64,000 nt of DNA. Source: JBBQSN01 sp963825505 (GTDB lineage Bacteria > Actinomycetota > Actinomycetes > Actinomycetales > CAWJMD01). A program made the translations under genes and the position numbers. Under the pieces are notes generated by a model. That model was given only the letters and a program-made list of their open reading frames with translations. It was not told the origin of the DNA and made no database searches. Shown one piece after another: positions 46,476 through 58,007 of the stretch (position 1 is the stretch's first letter; every line of letters starts with the position of its first letter). The stretch is taken from NCBI GenBank assembly GCA_963825505.1, contig CAWGTL010000001.1, forward strand, positions 1 through 64,000, read 5' to 3'.

Positions 46476-48658
46476 GAGGTGACCTCCAGGTGGGTGTGAC
46501 GGGCCATGAAGGCCAGGGTGTCGGCCGACAGCTCGACCGACCGCGACAGGGCGCGCGCACCGTGGCCGACGTCGGACTCGCGGCGCAGCAGCACCGGACT
46601 CCTCGACGGGTCGGCCGAGGTGGCGTGCTGCAGCGCGGCGCAGAGCTTGCGCGCGTGCAGCGGGTCGACCCGGGAGTCGCTGTCGAAGACGGTGAACAGC
46701 GTCGCGGGGTAGACGGTCTGCTCGGTGACGCGGTGGTAGGGCGAGTACGACAGGAGCCACGCGAGCTGTTCCGCGTCGGTCGCGTCCCCGTACTCGCCGG
46801 TCCACGACACCCCGAGCCCGTGCAGCTGGTACCGCACCATGTCGAGCAGCGGGGCGGAGCAGACGACCGCCGCGTACAGGTCGGGCCGCTGGGTCAGGGC
46901 CGCACCGACGAGCAGGCCGCCGTTGGAGCCGCCGGAGACCCCCAGCCGGTCGGAGGTCGTCCAGCCGTCGGCGACCAGACGCTCTGCGGCGGCGTGGAAG
47001 TCGTCGAACACGTTCTGCTTGTGGCCGAGCATCCCCGCCCGGTGCCACTCCTCGCCCTCCTCGCCACCGCCGCGCAGACCCGCGATGGCGTAGACGCCGC
47101 CGGCCTCGACCCACGCGAGCAGGCCGGCCGAGTAGCCCGGCGTCATCGAGATGCCGAAGCCGCCGTAGCCGTAGAGCACGGCGGACGACGGCGCGAGGGG
47201 TCGACCCTCGGCGTCGAGCGCGTCGGCGCGGGCGGAGACGAACATCCGCACGACGGTGCCGTCGGCGCTGGCGTAGTCGATCTGCTGGGTGCGTACGTCT
47301 GGCACCTCGACGACCCCGGGCGGGGACGCGAACAGCGAGACCTCACCCGTCGGACCGTCGTACCGGTACACGTGCGGGACCGACGTGTGGTCGGTGTAGC
47401 TGAACCACGCCTCGTGGCCGCCCTCCGGCCGCGAGAGCAGGCCGCCGACGCTGCCGAGCCCCGGCAGCTGCACGGCGGACCGCTCGGCGCCGTCCCCGAG
47501 GTCGTGCACCGTGACGCGGGAGACCGCGTGCTGGGTCCACGAGACGAGCAGCCGGTCGTCGCCGCCGAGCGCCTCGCCGTCGAGGACGCAGTAGTCCTCG
47601 AGGACGGCGTCGTCGCGCTGCGGCACCAGGTCGGTCCAGTGCTCGGGGGTGGGGGTCGCCGGATCGGCGACGCACAGCCGTCCGCGCGGCGCGTCGAGGT
47701 CGGTGCCCACGTACAGGCGCCCGTCGCGTCCGACGTGCGCCCCGGTGCGGGCGTCGCGACCCACCACGACGTCGACCAGCACCGGCGCCGAGGGCTCGGT
47801 GAGCGACAGGTCTGCGAGCCAGACGTCGTTGCGGGGGTCGGTGCCCTCGGCGGCGGACACCACGAGCCAGCGGCCGTCCCACGACACCGAGGCGCCGTAG
47901 TAGGAGGTGATCGCGCGGCCGGCGCCGAACACCTCGACGTCCTCGGCCGGGTCGGTGCCGAGCCGGTGGAACCAGACCCGGCGGTGGTACTGCGCCTCGT
48001 CGGCCGGGACGAGCTCGGAGGCCAGCCGGCGGACGTAGTAGTAGGCCTCGCCGCCGACGAGCCAGGCGACGGGGGAGTACCGGGCACGGTCGATCGGGCC
48101 GTCGACCACCTCGCCGGTCGCGACGTCGACCACCCGCAGCACCGACTCCTCGTTGCCGCCTTCGCTCAGCTGGTAGGCCAGCAGGTGACCCTCCTTGGAC
48201 GGCTGCCAGGTGTCGAGCGTGGTGGTTCCGCTCGGGTCGACCGCCATCGGGTCGATCAGCACCCGCTCGACCGGCGAGCCGTCGGGGCCGGGCTCGGCGA
48301 CGAGCAGCACGGCGTGCTCCTGCTCGGCGGTGCGTCGGGTGAAGAACATCCGCTCTCCGCGCCACACCGGCGGCCCGACCGACCCGGCGCCGAGCAGCTC
48401 GGCCACGCGCGCCGCGAAGTGGTCGCGCGTCGTCCAGCCCGCCCGGTGCTGCGCGAGCAGGTCGTCCTGCGCCGCCGACCACTGCGCCGTCCGCGGGTCG
48501 GCGGGGTCCTCGAGCCAGCGGTAGGGGTCGCGCACGGGGGTGCCGGGGCTCGTGGGGAGCTCCTCGACCAGGTCGAGGCGCTCGGCGCGGGGGTACGGCT
48601 CGTCCCTCGCCGTGACCGGGTCCGGTGTCTTCTGGTTCGCTCGCTGCGCGTCGCTCAC
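46472..48658 (-). CDS. S9 family prolyl oligopeptidase (protease II/PtrB-like)
   Basis: The 728-residue serine peptidase has an N-terminal beta-propeller and a C-terminal alpha/beta-hydrolase domain with GVSGGSNGGLLVGAALTQRP (nucleophile Ser in GGSNGG), DSDSRVDPLHARK (catalytic Asp) and VGHGARAL (catalytic His). No signal peptide, so cytosolic: it would trim oligopeptides after Pro or basic residues. The GTG start is preceded at 8 nt by TAGGGT and by no Shine-Dalgarno. Its stop overlaps the mscS start. Confidence 0.93.
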   Translation of the reverse strand: MSDAQRANQKTPDPVTARDEPYPRAERLDLVEELPTSPGTPVRDPYRWLEDPADPRTAQWSAAQDDLLAQHRAGWTTRDHFAARVAELLGAGSVGPPVWRGERMFFTRRTAEQEHAVLLVAEPGPDGSPVERVLIDPMAVDPSGTTTLDTWQPSKEGHLLAYQLSEGGNEESVLRVVDVATGEVVDGPIDRARYSPVAWLVGGEAYYYVRRLASELVPADEAQYHRRVWFHRLGTDPAEDVEVFGAGRAITSYYGASVSWDGRWLVVSAAEGTDPRNDVWLADLSLTEPSAPVLVDVVVGRDARTGAHVGRDGRLYVGTDLDAPRGRLCVADPATPTPEHWTDLVPQRDDAVLEDYCVLDGEALGGDDRLLVSWTQHAVSRVTVHDLGDGAERSAVQLPGLGSVGGLLSRPEGGHEAWFSYTDHTSVPHVYRYDGPTGEVSLFASPPGVVEVPDVRTQQIDYASADGTVVRMFVSARADALDAEGRPLAPSSAVLYGYGGFGISMTPGYSAGLLAWVEAGGVYAIAGLRGGGEEGEEWHRAGMLGHKQNVFDDFHAAAERLVADGWTTSDRLGVSGGSNGGLLVGAALTQRPDLYAAVVCSAPLLDMVRYQLHGLGVSWTGEYGDATDAEQLAWLLSYSPYHRVTEQTVYPATLFTVFDSDSRVDPLHARKLCAALQHATSADPSRSPVLLRRESDVGHGARALSRSVELSADTLAFMARHTHLEVTS

Positions 48659-48666
48659 GGCACGCC

Positions 48667-48672
48667 ACCCTA
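48667..48672 (-). promoter_or_regulatory. -10 element for the S9 peptidase operon (near-leaderless)
   Basis: Minus-strand TAGGGT ends 8 nt before the GTG start codon. The same hexamer and spacing recur before the serine hydrolase gene at 60773. Confidence 0.45.
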
Positions 48673-48768
48673 CGTGCGACGGCCCCGCCGGCACGGCCCC
48701 CGGTCACCCGTCTGGCAGGATCGGGGCGCCCTGCCCGACCTCCACCCACCACCGGGAGCCACGCGCAC

Positions 48769-50910
48769 GTGAGCGAGAACGACGACGGTCACGCACCGCG
48801 GACGCCACGGCTCGACGAGCTCGCGGCCCGCTACGGCGTCGCCACCGAGTACTGGGACTGGCAGGGCCGCCACGTCCTGGTCAGCGAGGCCACCGTCGTC
48901 GCCGTCCTCGACGCGCTCGGGGTCGCCGCCGGGTCGGCCGAGCAGGTCGAGGAGTCGCTGCTCGCCGCGGTCGAGGCGCCGTGGCGCCGGACCCTGCCGC
49001 CGGTCGTGGTGGTGCGCGCCGGCGACGACGTGCACGTGCCGGTCCACGTGCGCGACGGCGAGCCGGTGCAGCTGCAGGTGCTGCTCGAGGACGGCGGGCT
49101 CGCCCGCGGCGAGCAGGTGGACCGCTGGGTCGAGCCCCGAGTGGTCGACGGCGCGAAGGTCGGCGAGGCCACGTTCTCGCTGCCGTCGGACCTGCCGCTC
49201 GGCTGGCACCGGCTGGTGGCCAGCACGCCGTCGCAGGAGAGCGCCTGCTCGCTGGTGGTGACACCGCGCCGGATGGAGCTGCCCGAGCAGGTCTGGGACC
49301 GGCAGCGGTGGGGCTTCATGACCCAGCTGTACTCGGTGCGCTCGTCCCAGTCCTGGGGGCTGGGCGACCTCGCCGACCTGTCCGAGCTGCTGGCCTGGAG
49401 CGGGCGCGACCTCGGGGCCGACTTCCTGCTGGTCAACCCGTTGCACGCGGCCGAGCCGGTCGGCCGGATGGAGCCGTCGCCGTACCTGCCCACCACCAGG
49501 CGGTTCGTCAACCCGGTCTACATCCGGGTCGAGGACGTCCGCGAGACCGCGTACCTGCACAGCACCGACCGGGCGCTGGTCGAGTGGCAGGCCGAGGACC
49601 TGAGGGTGGCCAGCACCTCGGGCGACCTGCTCGACCGCGACGCCACCTGGGCGGCCAAGCGGGAGGCGCTGCACACCGTGTTCTCCGCCCCGCGCTCGCC
49701 TGCGCGCGAGGCGGCGTTCCGCGCGTTCTGCGCCCAGGAGGGCGACGGGCTGGTCGGTTTCGCCACCTGGTGCGCCTTCGCCGAGCACCTCGGACTGCCG
49801 GCGGCGCAGTGGCCCGCCGCGTTGCGCGACCCGTCGTCGGAGGAGGTCGAGCGGTTGAGCCGCCGCCTGGCCGAGCGGATCACCTTCTACCAGTGGCTCC
49901 AGTGGGTCGCCGACGAGCAGCTCGCGGCGGCGCAGCGCACCGCGCACGAGGCCGGGATGGCCTTCGGCGTCGTGCACGACCTCGCCGTCGGCGTCCACCC
50001 CGACGGCGCCGACACCTGGGCACTCGGTCCGGCGCTGGCGCGGGGAGTCAGCGTCGGAGCGCCGCCGGACGCGTTCAACCAGGTGGGCCAGGACTGGAGC
50101 CAGCCGCCGTGGCGGCCGGACACCCTGGCGGCCAGCGGTTACGCGCCGTTCCGCGACATGCTCCGCACCGTGCTCCGGCACGCGGGCGGGCTGCGGGTCG
50201 ACCACGTGATGGGTCTGTTCCGGCTGTGGTGGATCCCGGACGGCGCAGGCCCGGCCGAGGGCACCTACGTGCGGTACGACCACGAGGCGCTGCTCGGCAT
50301 CCTCTGCCTCGAGGCGCACCGCGCCGGCGCCTTCGTCGTGGGAGAGGACCTCGGCGTCGTCGAGCCCTGGGTGCGCGAGGTGCTCGCCGACAGAGGCGTT
50401 CTCGGCACCTCGATCCTGTGGTTCGAGAAGGACGAGGACGGTGAGCCGCTCGAGCCCGAGCAGTACCGCGAGCTGTGCCTGGCCACCGTGACGACCCACG
50501 ACCTGCCGCCGACCGCCGGGTACCTCGCGGGCGAGCACGTCGACCTGCGCTCGCGCCTGGGGCTGCTCACCCGGCCGGTGGAGGAGGAGCGCGAGCTCGA
50601 CGCCGCCGAGCGCGAGCAGGTGATGTCGCTGCTGCGCCGCCGCTCGCTGCTGCCGGAGGACGCCACCGAGCGCCAGGTCGTGGAGGCGCTGCACCGCCTG
50701 CTCACCTGGGCGCCGTCGCGGCTGCTGGGCGTGCAGCTCGCCGACGCGGTGGGTGACCGCCGTCCGCAGAACCAGCCCGGTACCGACCGGGAGTACCCGA
50801 ACTGGCGGATGCCGTTGGCCGACGGCGTGGGCCTGCCCGTCCTGCTCGAGGACCTCATCACCCGCCCCCGTGCGATCTCGCTCGCCCAGGCGGTCGCCCG
50901 TCGCGGCTGA
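48769..50910 (+). CDS. malQ: 4-alpha-glucanotransferase (amylomaltase)
   Basis: MalQ disproportionates maltodextrins. The 713-residue protein has an N-terminal extension of about 170 residues common in actinobacteria (beta-sandwich-like), then the GH77 barrel: WGFMTQLYSVRSSQSWGLGD, LRVDHVMGLFRLWWIP with the nucleophile Asp, FVVGEDLGVVEPWV with the acid Glu, and TTHDLPPTAGY with the third Asp. GTG start with GGGAG ten bases upstream; CAGGAT at 48716 is a candidate -10. It is a natural complement to the glucan-forming amylosucrase 5 kb upstream. A strong hairpin follows the stop. Confidence 0.95.
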   Translation: MSENDDGHAPRTPRLDELAARYGVATEYWDWQGRHVLVSEATVVAVLDALGVAAGSAEQVEESLLAAVEAPWRRTLPPVVVVRAGDDVHVPVHVRDGEPVQLQVLLEDGGLARGEQVDRWVEPRVVDGAKVGEATFSLPSDLPLGWHRLVASTPSQESACSLVVTPRRMELPEQVWDRQRWGFMTQLYSVRSSQSWGLGDLADLSELLAWSGRDLGADFLLVNPLHAAEPVGRMEPSPYLPTTRRFVNPVYIRVEDVRETAYLHSTDRALVEWQAEDLRVASTSGDLLDRDATWAAKREALHTVFSAPRSPAREAAFRAFCAQEGDGLVGFATWCAFAEHLGLPAAQWPAALRDPSSEEVERLSRRLAERITFYQWLQWVADEQLAAAQRTAHEAGMAFGVVHDLAVGVHPDGADTWALGPALARGVSVGAPPDAFNQVGQDWSQPPWRPDTLAASGYAPFRDMLRTVLRHAGGLRVDHVMGLFRLWWIPDGAGPAEGTYVRYDHEALLGILCLEAHRAGAFVVGEDLGVVEPWVREVLADRGVLGTSILWFEKDEDGEPLEPEQYRELCLATVTTHDLPPTAGYLAGEHVDLRSRLGLLTRPVEEERELDAAEREQVMSLLRRRSLLPEDATERQVVEALHRLLTWAPSRLLGVQLADAVGDRRPQNQPGTDREYPNWRMPLADGVGLPVLLEDLITRPRAISLAQAVARRG

Positions 50911-50935
50911 CCTGCCGCACCCAGCCGAGCACGCG

Positions 50936-50968
50936 GAACGGCCCGTGAGCGGGGCTCACGGGCCGTTC
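50936..50968. terminator. Bidirectional terminator hairpin
   Basis: GAACGGCCCGTGAGC and GCTCACGGGCCGTTC form a perfect 15-bp stem with a GGG loop, between the convergent malQ and the small membrane protein gene. It is the cleanest intrinsic hairpin in the window. Confidence 0.85.
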
Positions 50969-50988
50969 GCGCGCACTGGCCGAGCGGG

Positions 50989-51186
50989 TCAGGAGGGGGG
51001 CGTTCCTGACCGCCGACGCCGCCGCCAGGCGAGGCGGACGCCGGTGAGCACGAGGTAGGCGGCCACGAACCAGACCACCCACGACAGCGGGGGGACGCCG
51101 CCGCCGAACACGGTGAAGGTGACGAGGTAGACGGCGAGGCAGACGACGAAACCCGCCACCTCGGCGCCGATCCGGCTGGGGGACAA
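50989..51186 (-). CDS. Small two-helix membrane protein
   Basis: The 65-residue protein starts at TTG, supported by AAGGAG eight bases upstream. Two hydrophobic helices at about 10-27 and 33-50 (GFVVCLAVYLVTFTVFG and WVVWFVAAYLVLTGVRL) are followed by a strongly basic tail WRRRRRSG. No family recognised. It lies 20 bp after the secreted protein gene on the same strand, suggesting an operon. Confidence 0.6.
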   Translation of the reverse strand: MSPSRIGAEVAGFVVCLAVYLVTFTVFGGGVPPLSWVVWFVAAYLVLTGVRLAWRRRRRSGTPPS

Positions 51187-51206
51187 CGGCTCTGCTCCTT
51201 CCGTGG

Positions 51207-52040
51207 TCAGCACGGCACGTGGTACGAGTCGTAGGTCATCCAGATGGTGGCGGCCACCGGGTAGAGCGGCACCCGCATCTTGAAGCACCGGCCGGGGGTG
51301 CGGGCCGCGGCCTGGGCGGTGGCCACCATGTCGGCCGCGTAGGGACCGACCATCGCCGAGCACGCGGCCCTGACCCGCCAGTCGACCTGCAGCGTCCCGC
51401 AGATCGCCGTGGCGACGGCACCCACCGGGCCGGCGATCTTGGCGAGCTTGACCGTGTCGGTGCGGTTCCACTTCATGTACGCGACCGCGATGCCACGGTG
51501 GAACCCGAACGAGATCGTCGGGTCGGCCGCGACCGGGAAGACGGCGCCGCCGGTGTCGACGTGCTGGCGCAGCCGGCCGTCGGGCAGGAGCGTGTACCGC
51601 GTCGGCAGGAGCGTGCCCGTCGCGTCGACCGCCCAGGGCGCCTCGACGGCGCCGACGGTGCGCTCGCTGGCGAGGTCGACGACCCAGAACGCGCCGTCGC
51701 CGGCGGCCCGCAGCTCGGTGCCGTCCGGCAGGTCGAGGTCGAAGTCGGCCTGCGACCGTCCGTCGTCGAGGACCGCCACCAGCGAGTACCCGCCGGTGCC
51801 GCGGTCGTGCAGGAGCGTGGGCAGGTCGGCGCCGTCGGTGCCGGTGGCGGGCGCCACGGTGCCGGCAGCGAGCCGTACCCGGCCCGCGAGCAGGTCGGTG
51901 CCGAGGCCGGTGGTGGCGGCGACGGCGCGCTGGGCCGTCGCGGTCGGGCGATCAGGTGGTGCGACGGCCTGGGCGGCCGAGGTCGGCGCGAGCAGCATCA
52001 CGGCTGCTGCGGCCGAGGTGAGCACGGTGCGGATGCGCAT
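51207..52040 (-). CDS. Secreted protein of unknown function with a four-cysteine C-terminal domain
   Basis: The 277-residue protein has a Sec signal MRIRTVLTSAAAAVMLLAPT ending at AQA-VAPP (about residue 25). A beta-rich region follows (DGRSQADFDLDLPDGTEL and FWVVDLASERTVGAVEAPWAVD), then a C-terminal part from PVAADPTISFG with four cysteines, in ICGTL, AACSAMVG, GRCFKM and the last residue of YHVPC. The last part resembles small cysteine-containing C-terminal domains I recall from other actinobacterial secreted proteins, but I cannot name it. Its disulfide pattern suggests an extracellular binding module. Confidence 0.75.
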   Translation of the reverse strand: MRIRTVLTSAAAAVMLLAPTSAAQAVAPPDRPTATAQRAVAATTGLGTDLLAGRVRLAAGTVAPATGTDGADLPTLLHDRGTGGYSLVAVLDDGRSQADFDLDLPDGTELRAAGDGAFWVVDLASERTVGAVEAPWAVDATGTLLPTRYTLLPDGRLRQHVDTGGAVFPVAADPTISFGFHRGIAVAYMKWNRTDTVKLAKIAGPVGAVATAICGTLQVDWRVRAACSAMVGPYAADMVATAQAAARTPGRCFKMRVPLYPVAATIWMTYDSYHVPC

Positions 52041-52123
52041 GTCGTTCCCCGAGGTGTCGGACGGTCCGGCGGTGCCGGCTGCTGCCCGAGCGTCGCAACG
52101 ACGAGGGGTTCCGCGGCACCTGC

Positions 52124-52681
52124 TCAGGGCGTGACGCGTTCCGCCCCAGGGCGTGACGCGGCCCCACCGGGGGAGGTCCGGACCAGGAACCGCAGCGTCT
52201 GCGGCTCGAGGGACGCCGTCCGGACGCCGTCGTTCGCCTCGATCACCGTGCGCGAGGCGACGTTCGACACGTGGCACGTCACGAGCGCGGGGTCGATGCC
52301 GTGCGCCGCCGCGAGCGGCAGCACCGCACGCAGCATCGCGGTGGCGTGACCTCGGCTGCGCTCGGACGGCCGCACCTCGTAGCCGATGTGGCCGCCCACC
52401 ACCTCGAGCGCCGGGGTCAGCCTGTGCCGCAACGAGATCCGACCCAGGTACTCGTCACCTTCGCACCACCACCAGGTGGTCTGAGGCACCGAGCCGGCCG
52501 GTCGACCGGGATCGTCGTCGCGCGCCTCCTGCTCGAGCATCGCGACGAGCGCGTGGAACCCGACGGGACGCGCGAGCACGTCCGGGGCGAGCGGGACGGC
52601 CTCGCCGGCGCCGGCGTGCTCCCGCACCGCCTGGACGAACGACGCGTGGACGTCGTCGCCAGGAGGCACGAGGCGGGGCAC
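52124..52681 (-). CDS. GNAT family N-acetyltransferase
   Basis: The 185-residue protein has the acetyl-CoA-binding region GYEVRPSERSRGHATAMLRAVL (Q/R-x-x-G/A pattern RSRGHA), preceded by the beta strand EYLGRISLRHRL and followed by VTCHVSNVASRTVIEANDG. This matches the COG3981-type predicted acetyltransferases. Substrate unknown. GTG start, 15 bp after the pepN stop on the same strand, so probably co-transcribed with pepN. The downstream gap of about 80 bp has no clear feature. Confidence 0.85.
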   Translation of the reverse strand: MPRLVPPGDDVHASFVQAVREHAGAGEAVPLAPDVLARPVGFHALVAMLEQEARDDDPGRPAGSVPQTTWWWCEGDEYLGRISLRHRLTPALEVVGGHIGYEVRPSERSRGHATAMLRAVLPLAAAHGIDPALVTCHVSNVASRTVIEANDGVRTASLEPQTLRFLVRTSPGGAASRPGAERVTP

Positions 52682-52696
52682 GGGTGGAGCCGCCCG

Positions 52697-55249
<2,553 letters not shown>

Positions 55250-55294
55250 TGCTGTCCTCTCGCGCGCCGGGTGGGCGCTGGTCCGGTTCGGGTC

Positions 55295-55309
55295 ACCCCG
55301 TGTCGGGGT
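55295..55309. other. Small hairpin in the pepN/nitroreductase-like divergent region
   Basis: ACCCCG-TGT-CGGGGT forms a 6-bp stem. The 248-bp divergent region (55250-55497) also contains CCCCCCGGGGGG (55327-55338). No convincing operator is visible; the region must hold promoters for both genes. Confidence 0.3.
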
Positions 55310-55497
55310 CTCGGCATCGCCCCAGGCCCCCCGGGGGGCACGCCGTGGGTCGCACGTTCGTCAGGGAATAGTGGCACGACGCCCGGGATTGGACCCAGCA
55401 GGCCACGGCCCCCCGCGGCGGCGCATCCCCGACCGCGATGACGCACGAAGCCCCCGCCGACCGAGCCGACCACGACCCCTGACGGAGGACCCCACCC

Positions 55498-56113
55498 GTG
55501 ACCGAGACCCAGACCCAGACCGTCGACTTCTGGTTCGACCCCGTCTGCCCGTGGGCGTGGATGACGTCCCGGTGGATGCTCGAGGTCGAGAAGGTCCGCG
55601 ACGTCCGCGTCTCGTGGCACGTGATGTCCCTGGCCGTCCTCAACGAGGGCCGCGACCTGCCCGAGGACTACCGCGACCTCATGGACCAGGGCGTGGTTCC
55701 CGGTTCGGGTGGTGCTGGCCGCCCAGGAGCAGCACGGCGACGACGTCGTCGGGAGGCTGTACACCGCGATCGGCACCCGCGTGCACCCCGGCGGCGAGAG
55801 GGACTACCGCACGGCGGTCGCCGAGGCGCTCGACGAGCTCGGCCTGCCCGCCTCGCTGCTCGACGCCGGCGACACCGACGCCGACGACGACGCCCTGCGC
55901 AAGAGCCACCAGGCCGGCATCGACCAGGTGGGTCAGGACGTCGGCACGCCCGTCATCGCCGTCGAGGGCACCGCGTTCTTCGGTCCCGTGGTCACCCCCT
56001 CGCCGAAGGGCGAGGCCGCCGCGCGGCTGTGGGACGGCGTCGTCGCCGTCGCGTCGACCCCCGGGTTCTACGAGCTCAAGCGCACCCGCGACGACGGCCC
56101 GATCTTCGACTGA
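55498..56113 (+). pseudogene. Rv2466c-like mycothiol-dependent nitroreductase (DsbA fold), one frame break
   Basis: Rv2466c of M. tuberculosis is a mycothiol-dependent nitroreductase of the DsbA/FrnE fold. The match here is close: TVDFWFDPVCPWAWMTSRWM, HVMSLAVLNEGRDLP, then RKSHQAGIDQVGQDVGTP, EGTAFFGPVVTP and FYELKRTRDDGP. The frames break near 55690; removing one G from the GGG there gives YRDLMDQAWFPVRVVLAAQEQHG and one continuous protein of about 204 residues. The active site is CPWA (C17-A20), whereas the mycobacterial enzyme has CPWC, so only the N-terminal cysteine is present. GTG start after GACGGAGG. Confidence 0.85.
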
Positions 56114-56206
56114 CTGTGTCTGTCGGGGGGCCGTCGGGGGCGTGCCCGACTGTTCGACTGACCTGTGTTGTCGGGGGGCCGTCGGGGGCGTGCCCCCGAC
56201 TGTTGG
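56107..56206 (+). repeat. Tandem pair of about 48-bp repeats, each with a GC hairpin
   Basis: Copy 1 (core 56121-56154) and copy 2 (core 56169-56204) share TGTCGGGGGGCCGTCGGGGG then CGTGCCC(CC)GACTGTT; each is preceded by TTCGACTGAC. Copy 2 contains the perfect hairpin GTCGGGGGC-GT-GCCCCCGAC (56181-56200) followed by TGTT; copy 1 is shorter by two C. They look like duplicated intrinsic terminators between the nitroreductase-like gene and rpiB, and the first copy overlaps the 3' end of the former. Confidence 0.8.
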
Positions 56207-56220
56207 CACACTGACCGCCA

Positions 56221-56663
56221 TGCGCGTCCACCTCGGCTACGACCACGCCGGTTTCGAGCTCGCCCAGGTGCTCAAGCAGCACCTCGCCGACCAGGGTCAC
56301 GAGCCCGTCGACCACGGCCCGCAGGAGCTCGATCCGCAGGACGACTACCCGGCGCCCTGCTACGCGGCCGCCCAGGCCGTGGTGGCCGAGCCCGGCAGCC
56401 TGGGCGTGGTGATCGGCGGGTCCGGCAACGGCGAGCAGATCGCGGCGAACAAGGCCCGCGGCGCCCGGGCGGCGCTCGCCTGGAACCTCGACACCGCGCG
56501 ACTGGCCCGCCAGCACAACGACGCCAACCTCGTCGGCGTCGGCGCGCGGCAGCACTCCGAGGCCGAGGCGCTCGCCATCGTCGACGCCTTCCTCGCCGAG
56601 CCGTTCTCCGGCGAGGCCCGGCACCAGCGGCGGGTCGACGAGGTCGACGCGCTGGGGCTCTGA
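56221..56663 (+). CDS. rpiB: Ribose-5-phosphate isomerase B (RpiB/LacAB family)
   Basis: RpiB interconverts ribose-5-phosphate and ribulose-5-phosphate. The 147-residue protein has YDHAGFELAQVLKQHL at the N-terminus, GVVIGGSGNGEQIAANK (the phosphate and ring-opening loop) near residue 62 and LAWNLDTARLARQHNDANLVG. The catalytic base position carries Ser (GGSGNG), as in actinobacterial RpiB rather than the Cys of E. coli RpiB. It follows the tandem hairpin repeats directly; the ATG is 17 bp after them. Confidence 0.93.
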
Positions 56664-56687
56664 GCGCGGAGGGACCGTGCCGAGCGG

Positions 56688-57971
56688 TCAGAACATCGCG
56701 CCGTTGAAGGCGGCGACGTGCCAGCCGAACGCGCGCGCCGTCGGGACGACCGCCTCGGCGTCCAGGACCTCGACGAGACCGGCGGCCACCAGCTGGGACA
56801 GGTTCTGCCCGCCCAGGTACAGCGCGCCGAGGTCGCGGACGTCGAGCCGCAGCGCCGGCTCGGCGTCGGTGCGCTCGCAGGTGGCGCCGCTGCCGTCGTC
56901 GGCGCTGCGCAGGTGCCAGCGCCCGGCGTTGGTCGCCAGCATCGGGTCGGACACCTCGAGCACGACGTCGACCGGGCCGGCGTAGGCGCGGGCCGTCAGC
57001 GCCGCCGGCAGGTCGAGCACGCGCAGCCAGAGGGCGTCGGACAGGGTGACCTTGGCCTTGCGCAGGTCGACCAGCAGATGCAGCAGCGGGTCGTCGACCG
57101 GACGCACGTCGGTCGAGACCTTCGCCATCAGGTCCAGGTCGGCGAGGGTCGACCACAGCACGCGCGCCGACGCGGCGTCGAGCGCGGCGGCCTGGATGAC
57201 CCGCACGGTGCCGTCAGGGCCGGTGTCCTCCCAGCCCTCCTTGCGGCGGAACAGCGCGGTGGCGCGGACCCGTCCCTCGCCGTCCTCGACGAGCATGACC
57301 TTCTTGCGCTCGTGCCCCTGCCGCCACTCCTTCGGGTCGGCGAGCAGCTGCTCGACCCGCGTCGGCAGACCGCGCGAGACCGCGCCCGGGTGCTCGGCGC
57401 GGAACGCCTCGTACACCGCGTCGACGACGCCCGCGTGCCGGTCGATGTCGGCGTTCTCGATCCGCACCCTCAGGTCGTCGCCGCCCGCGACGGGTCGCAT
57501 GGCGGCGGAGCGGGGGATGGTGAAGCGCAGACCGTTGGCGGCCAGCCCGTAGCCGAACCGGCCGTAGATCGCCGGCTCGGCGGCCCACAGCACCGACACC
57601 GGCTCGGTGCCGCGAGCGGCGATCTCGGCGAAGTGGTGGTCGATCATCGCCCGCAGGACGCCGCGGCGGCGGTGCTGCGGGTGGACACCGACGTAGGTGA
57701 GGCCCGACGCGGGGACCCGGCCGCCCGGCACGGACATCGACAACGAGTAGGCCGAGTAGAGCCCGGCGTCCTGGCCGTCGACGGTGGCGACCGCCGTGCG
57801 GTCCCACTCGAAGCCGCGGTAGTCGTCGTCGACCGGGTCGTCGGTGCTCGACCACACCCACTGGAGGAGGTCGTCGACGTCGGCCCGCCGGTCGGCGCCG
57901 ACGAAGCCCACCTCGACGCCCACCTCGACGCCGGGCCGTGCCGACGCACCGCTGCTGCTCTGCTCGTCCAT
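56688..57971 (-). CDS. Eis-family GNAT acetyltransferase
   Basis: Eis-type enzymes acetylate amines such as aminoglycosides or lysine side chains. The 427-residue protein has a GNAT acetyl-CoA motif VGVHPQHRRRGVLRAMIDHHF near residue 93, a second GNAT-like half, a sterol-carrier-like C-terminal domain, and ends with the free C-terminal F (FNGAMF), the catalytic carboxylate in Eis. The natural substrate here is unknown. ATG start; divergent from the SpoIIE gene across 159 bp that contains a duplicated promoter-like element. Confidence 0.92.
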   Translation of the reverse strand: MDEQSSSGASARPGVEVGVEVGFVGADRRADVDDLLQWVWSSTDDPVDDDYRGFEWDRTAVATVDGQDAGLYSAYSLSMSVPGGRVPASGLTYVGVHPQHRRRGVLRAMIDHHFAEIAARGTEPVSVLWAAEPAIYGRFGYGLAANGLRFTIPRSAAMRPVAGGDDLRVRIENADIDRHAGVVDAVYEAFRAEHPGAVSRGLPTRVEQLLADPKEWRQGHERKKVMLVEDGEGRVRATALFRRKEGWEDTGPDGTVRVIQAAALDAASARVLWSTLADLDLMAKVSTDVRPVDDPLLHLLVDLRKAKVTLSDALWLRVLDLPAALTARAYAGPVDVVLEVSDPMLATNAGRWHLRSADDGSGATCERTDAEPALRLDVRDLGALYLGGQNLSQLVAAGLVEVLDAEAVVPTARAFGWHVAAFNGAMF

Positions 57972-58007
57972 GCCGCACAGGCTGGCACCGTGGAGCCCCG
58001 CGGAGCA

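Noticed and set aside
55327..55338. CCCCCCGGGGGG as a regulatory site
   Set aside because: A 12-bp G/C palindrome is expected by chance at this base composition and has no loop for a hairpin.
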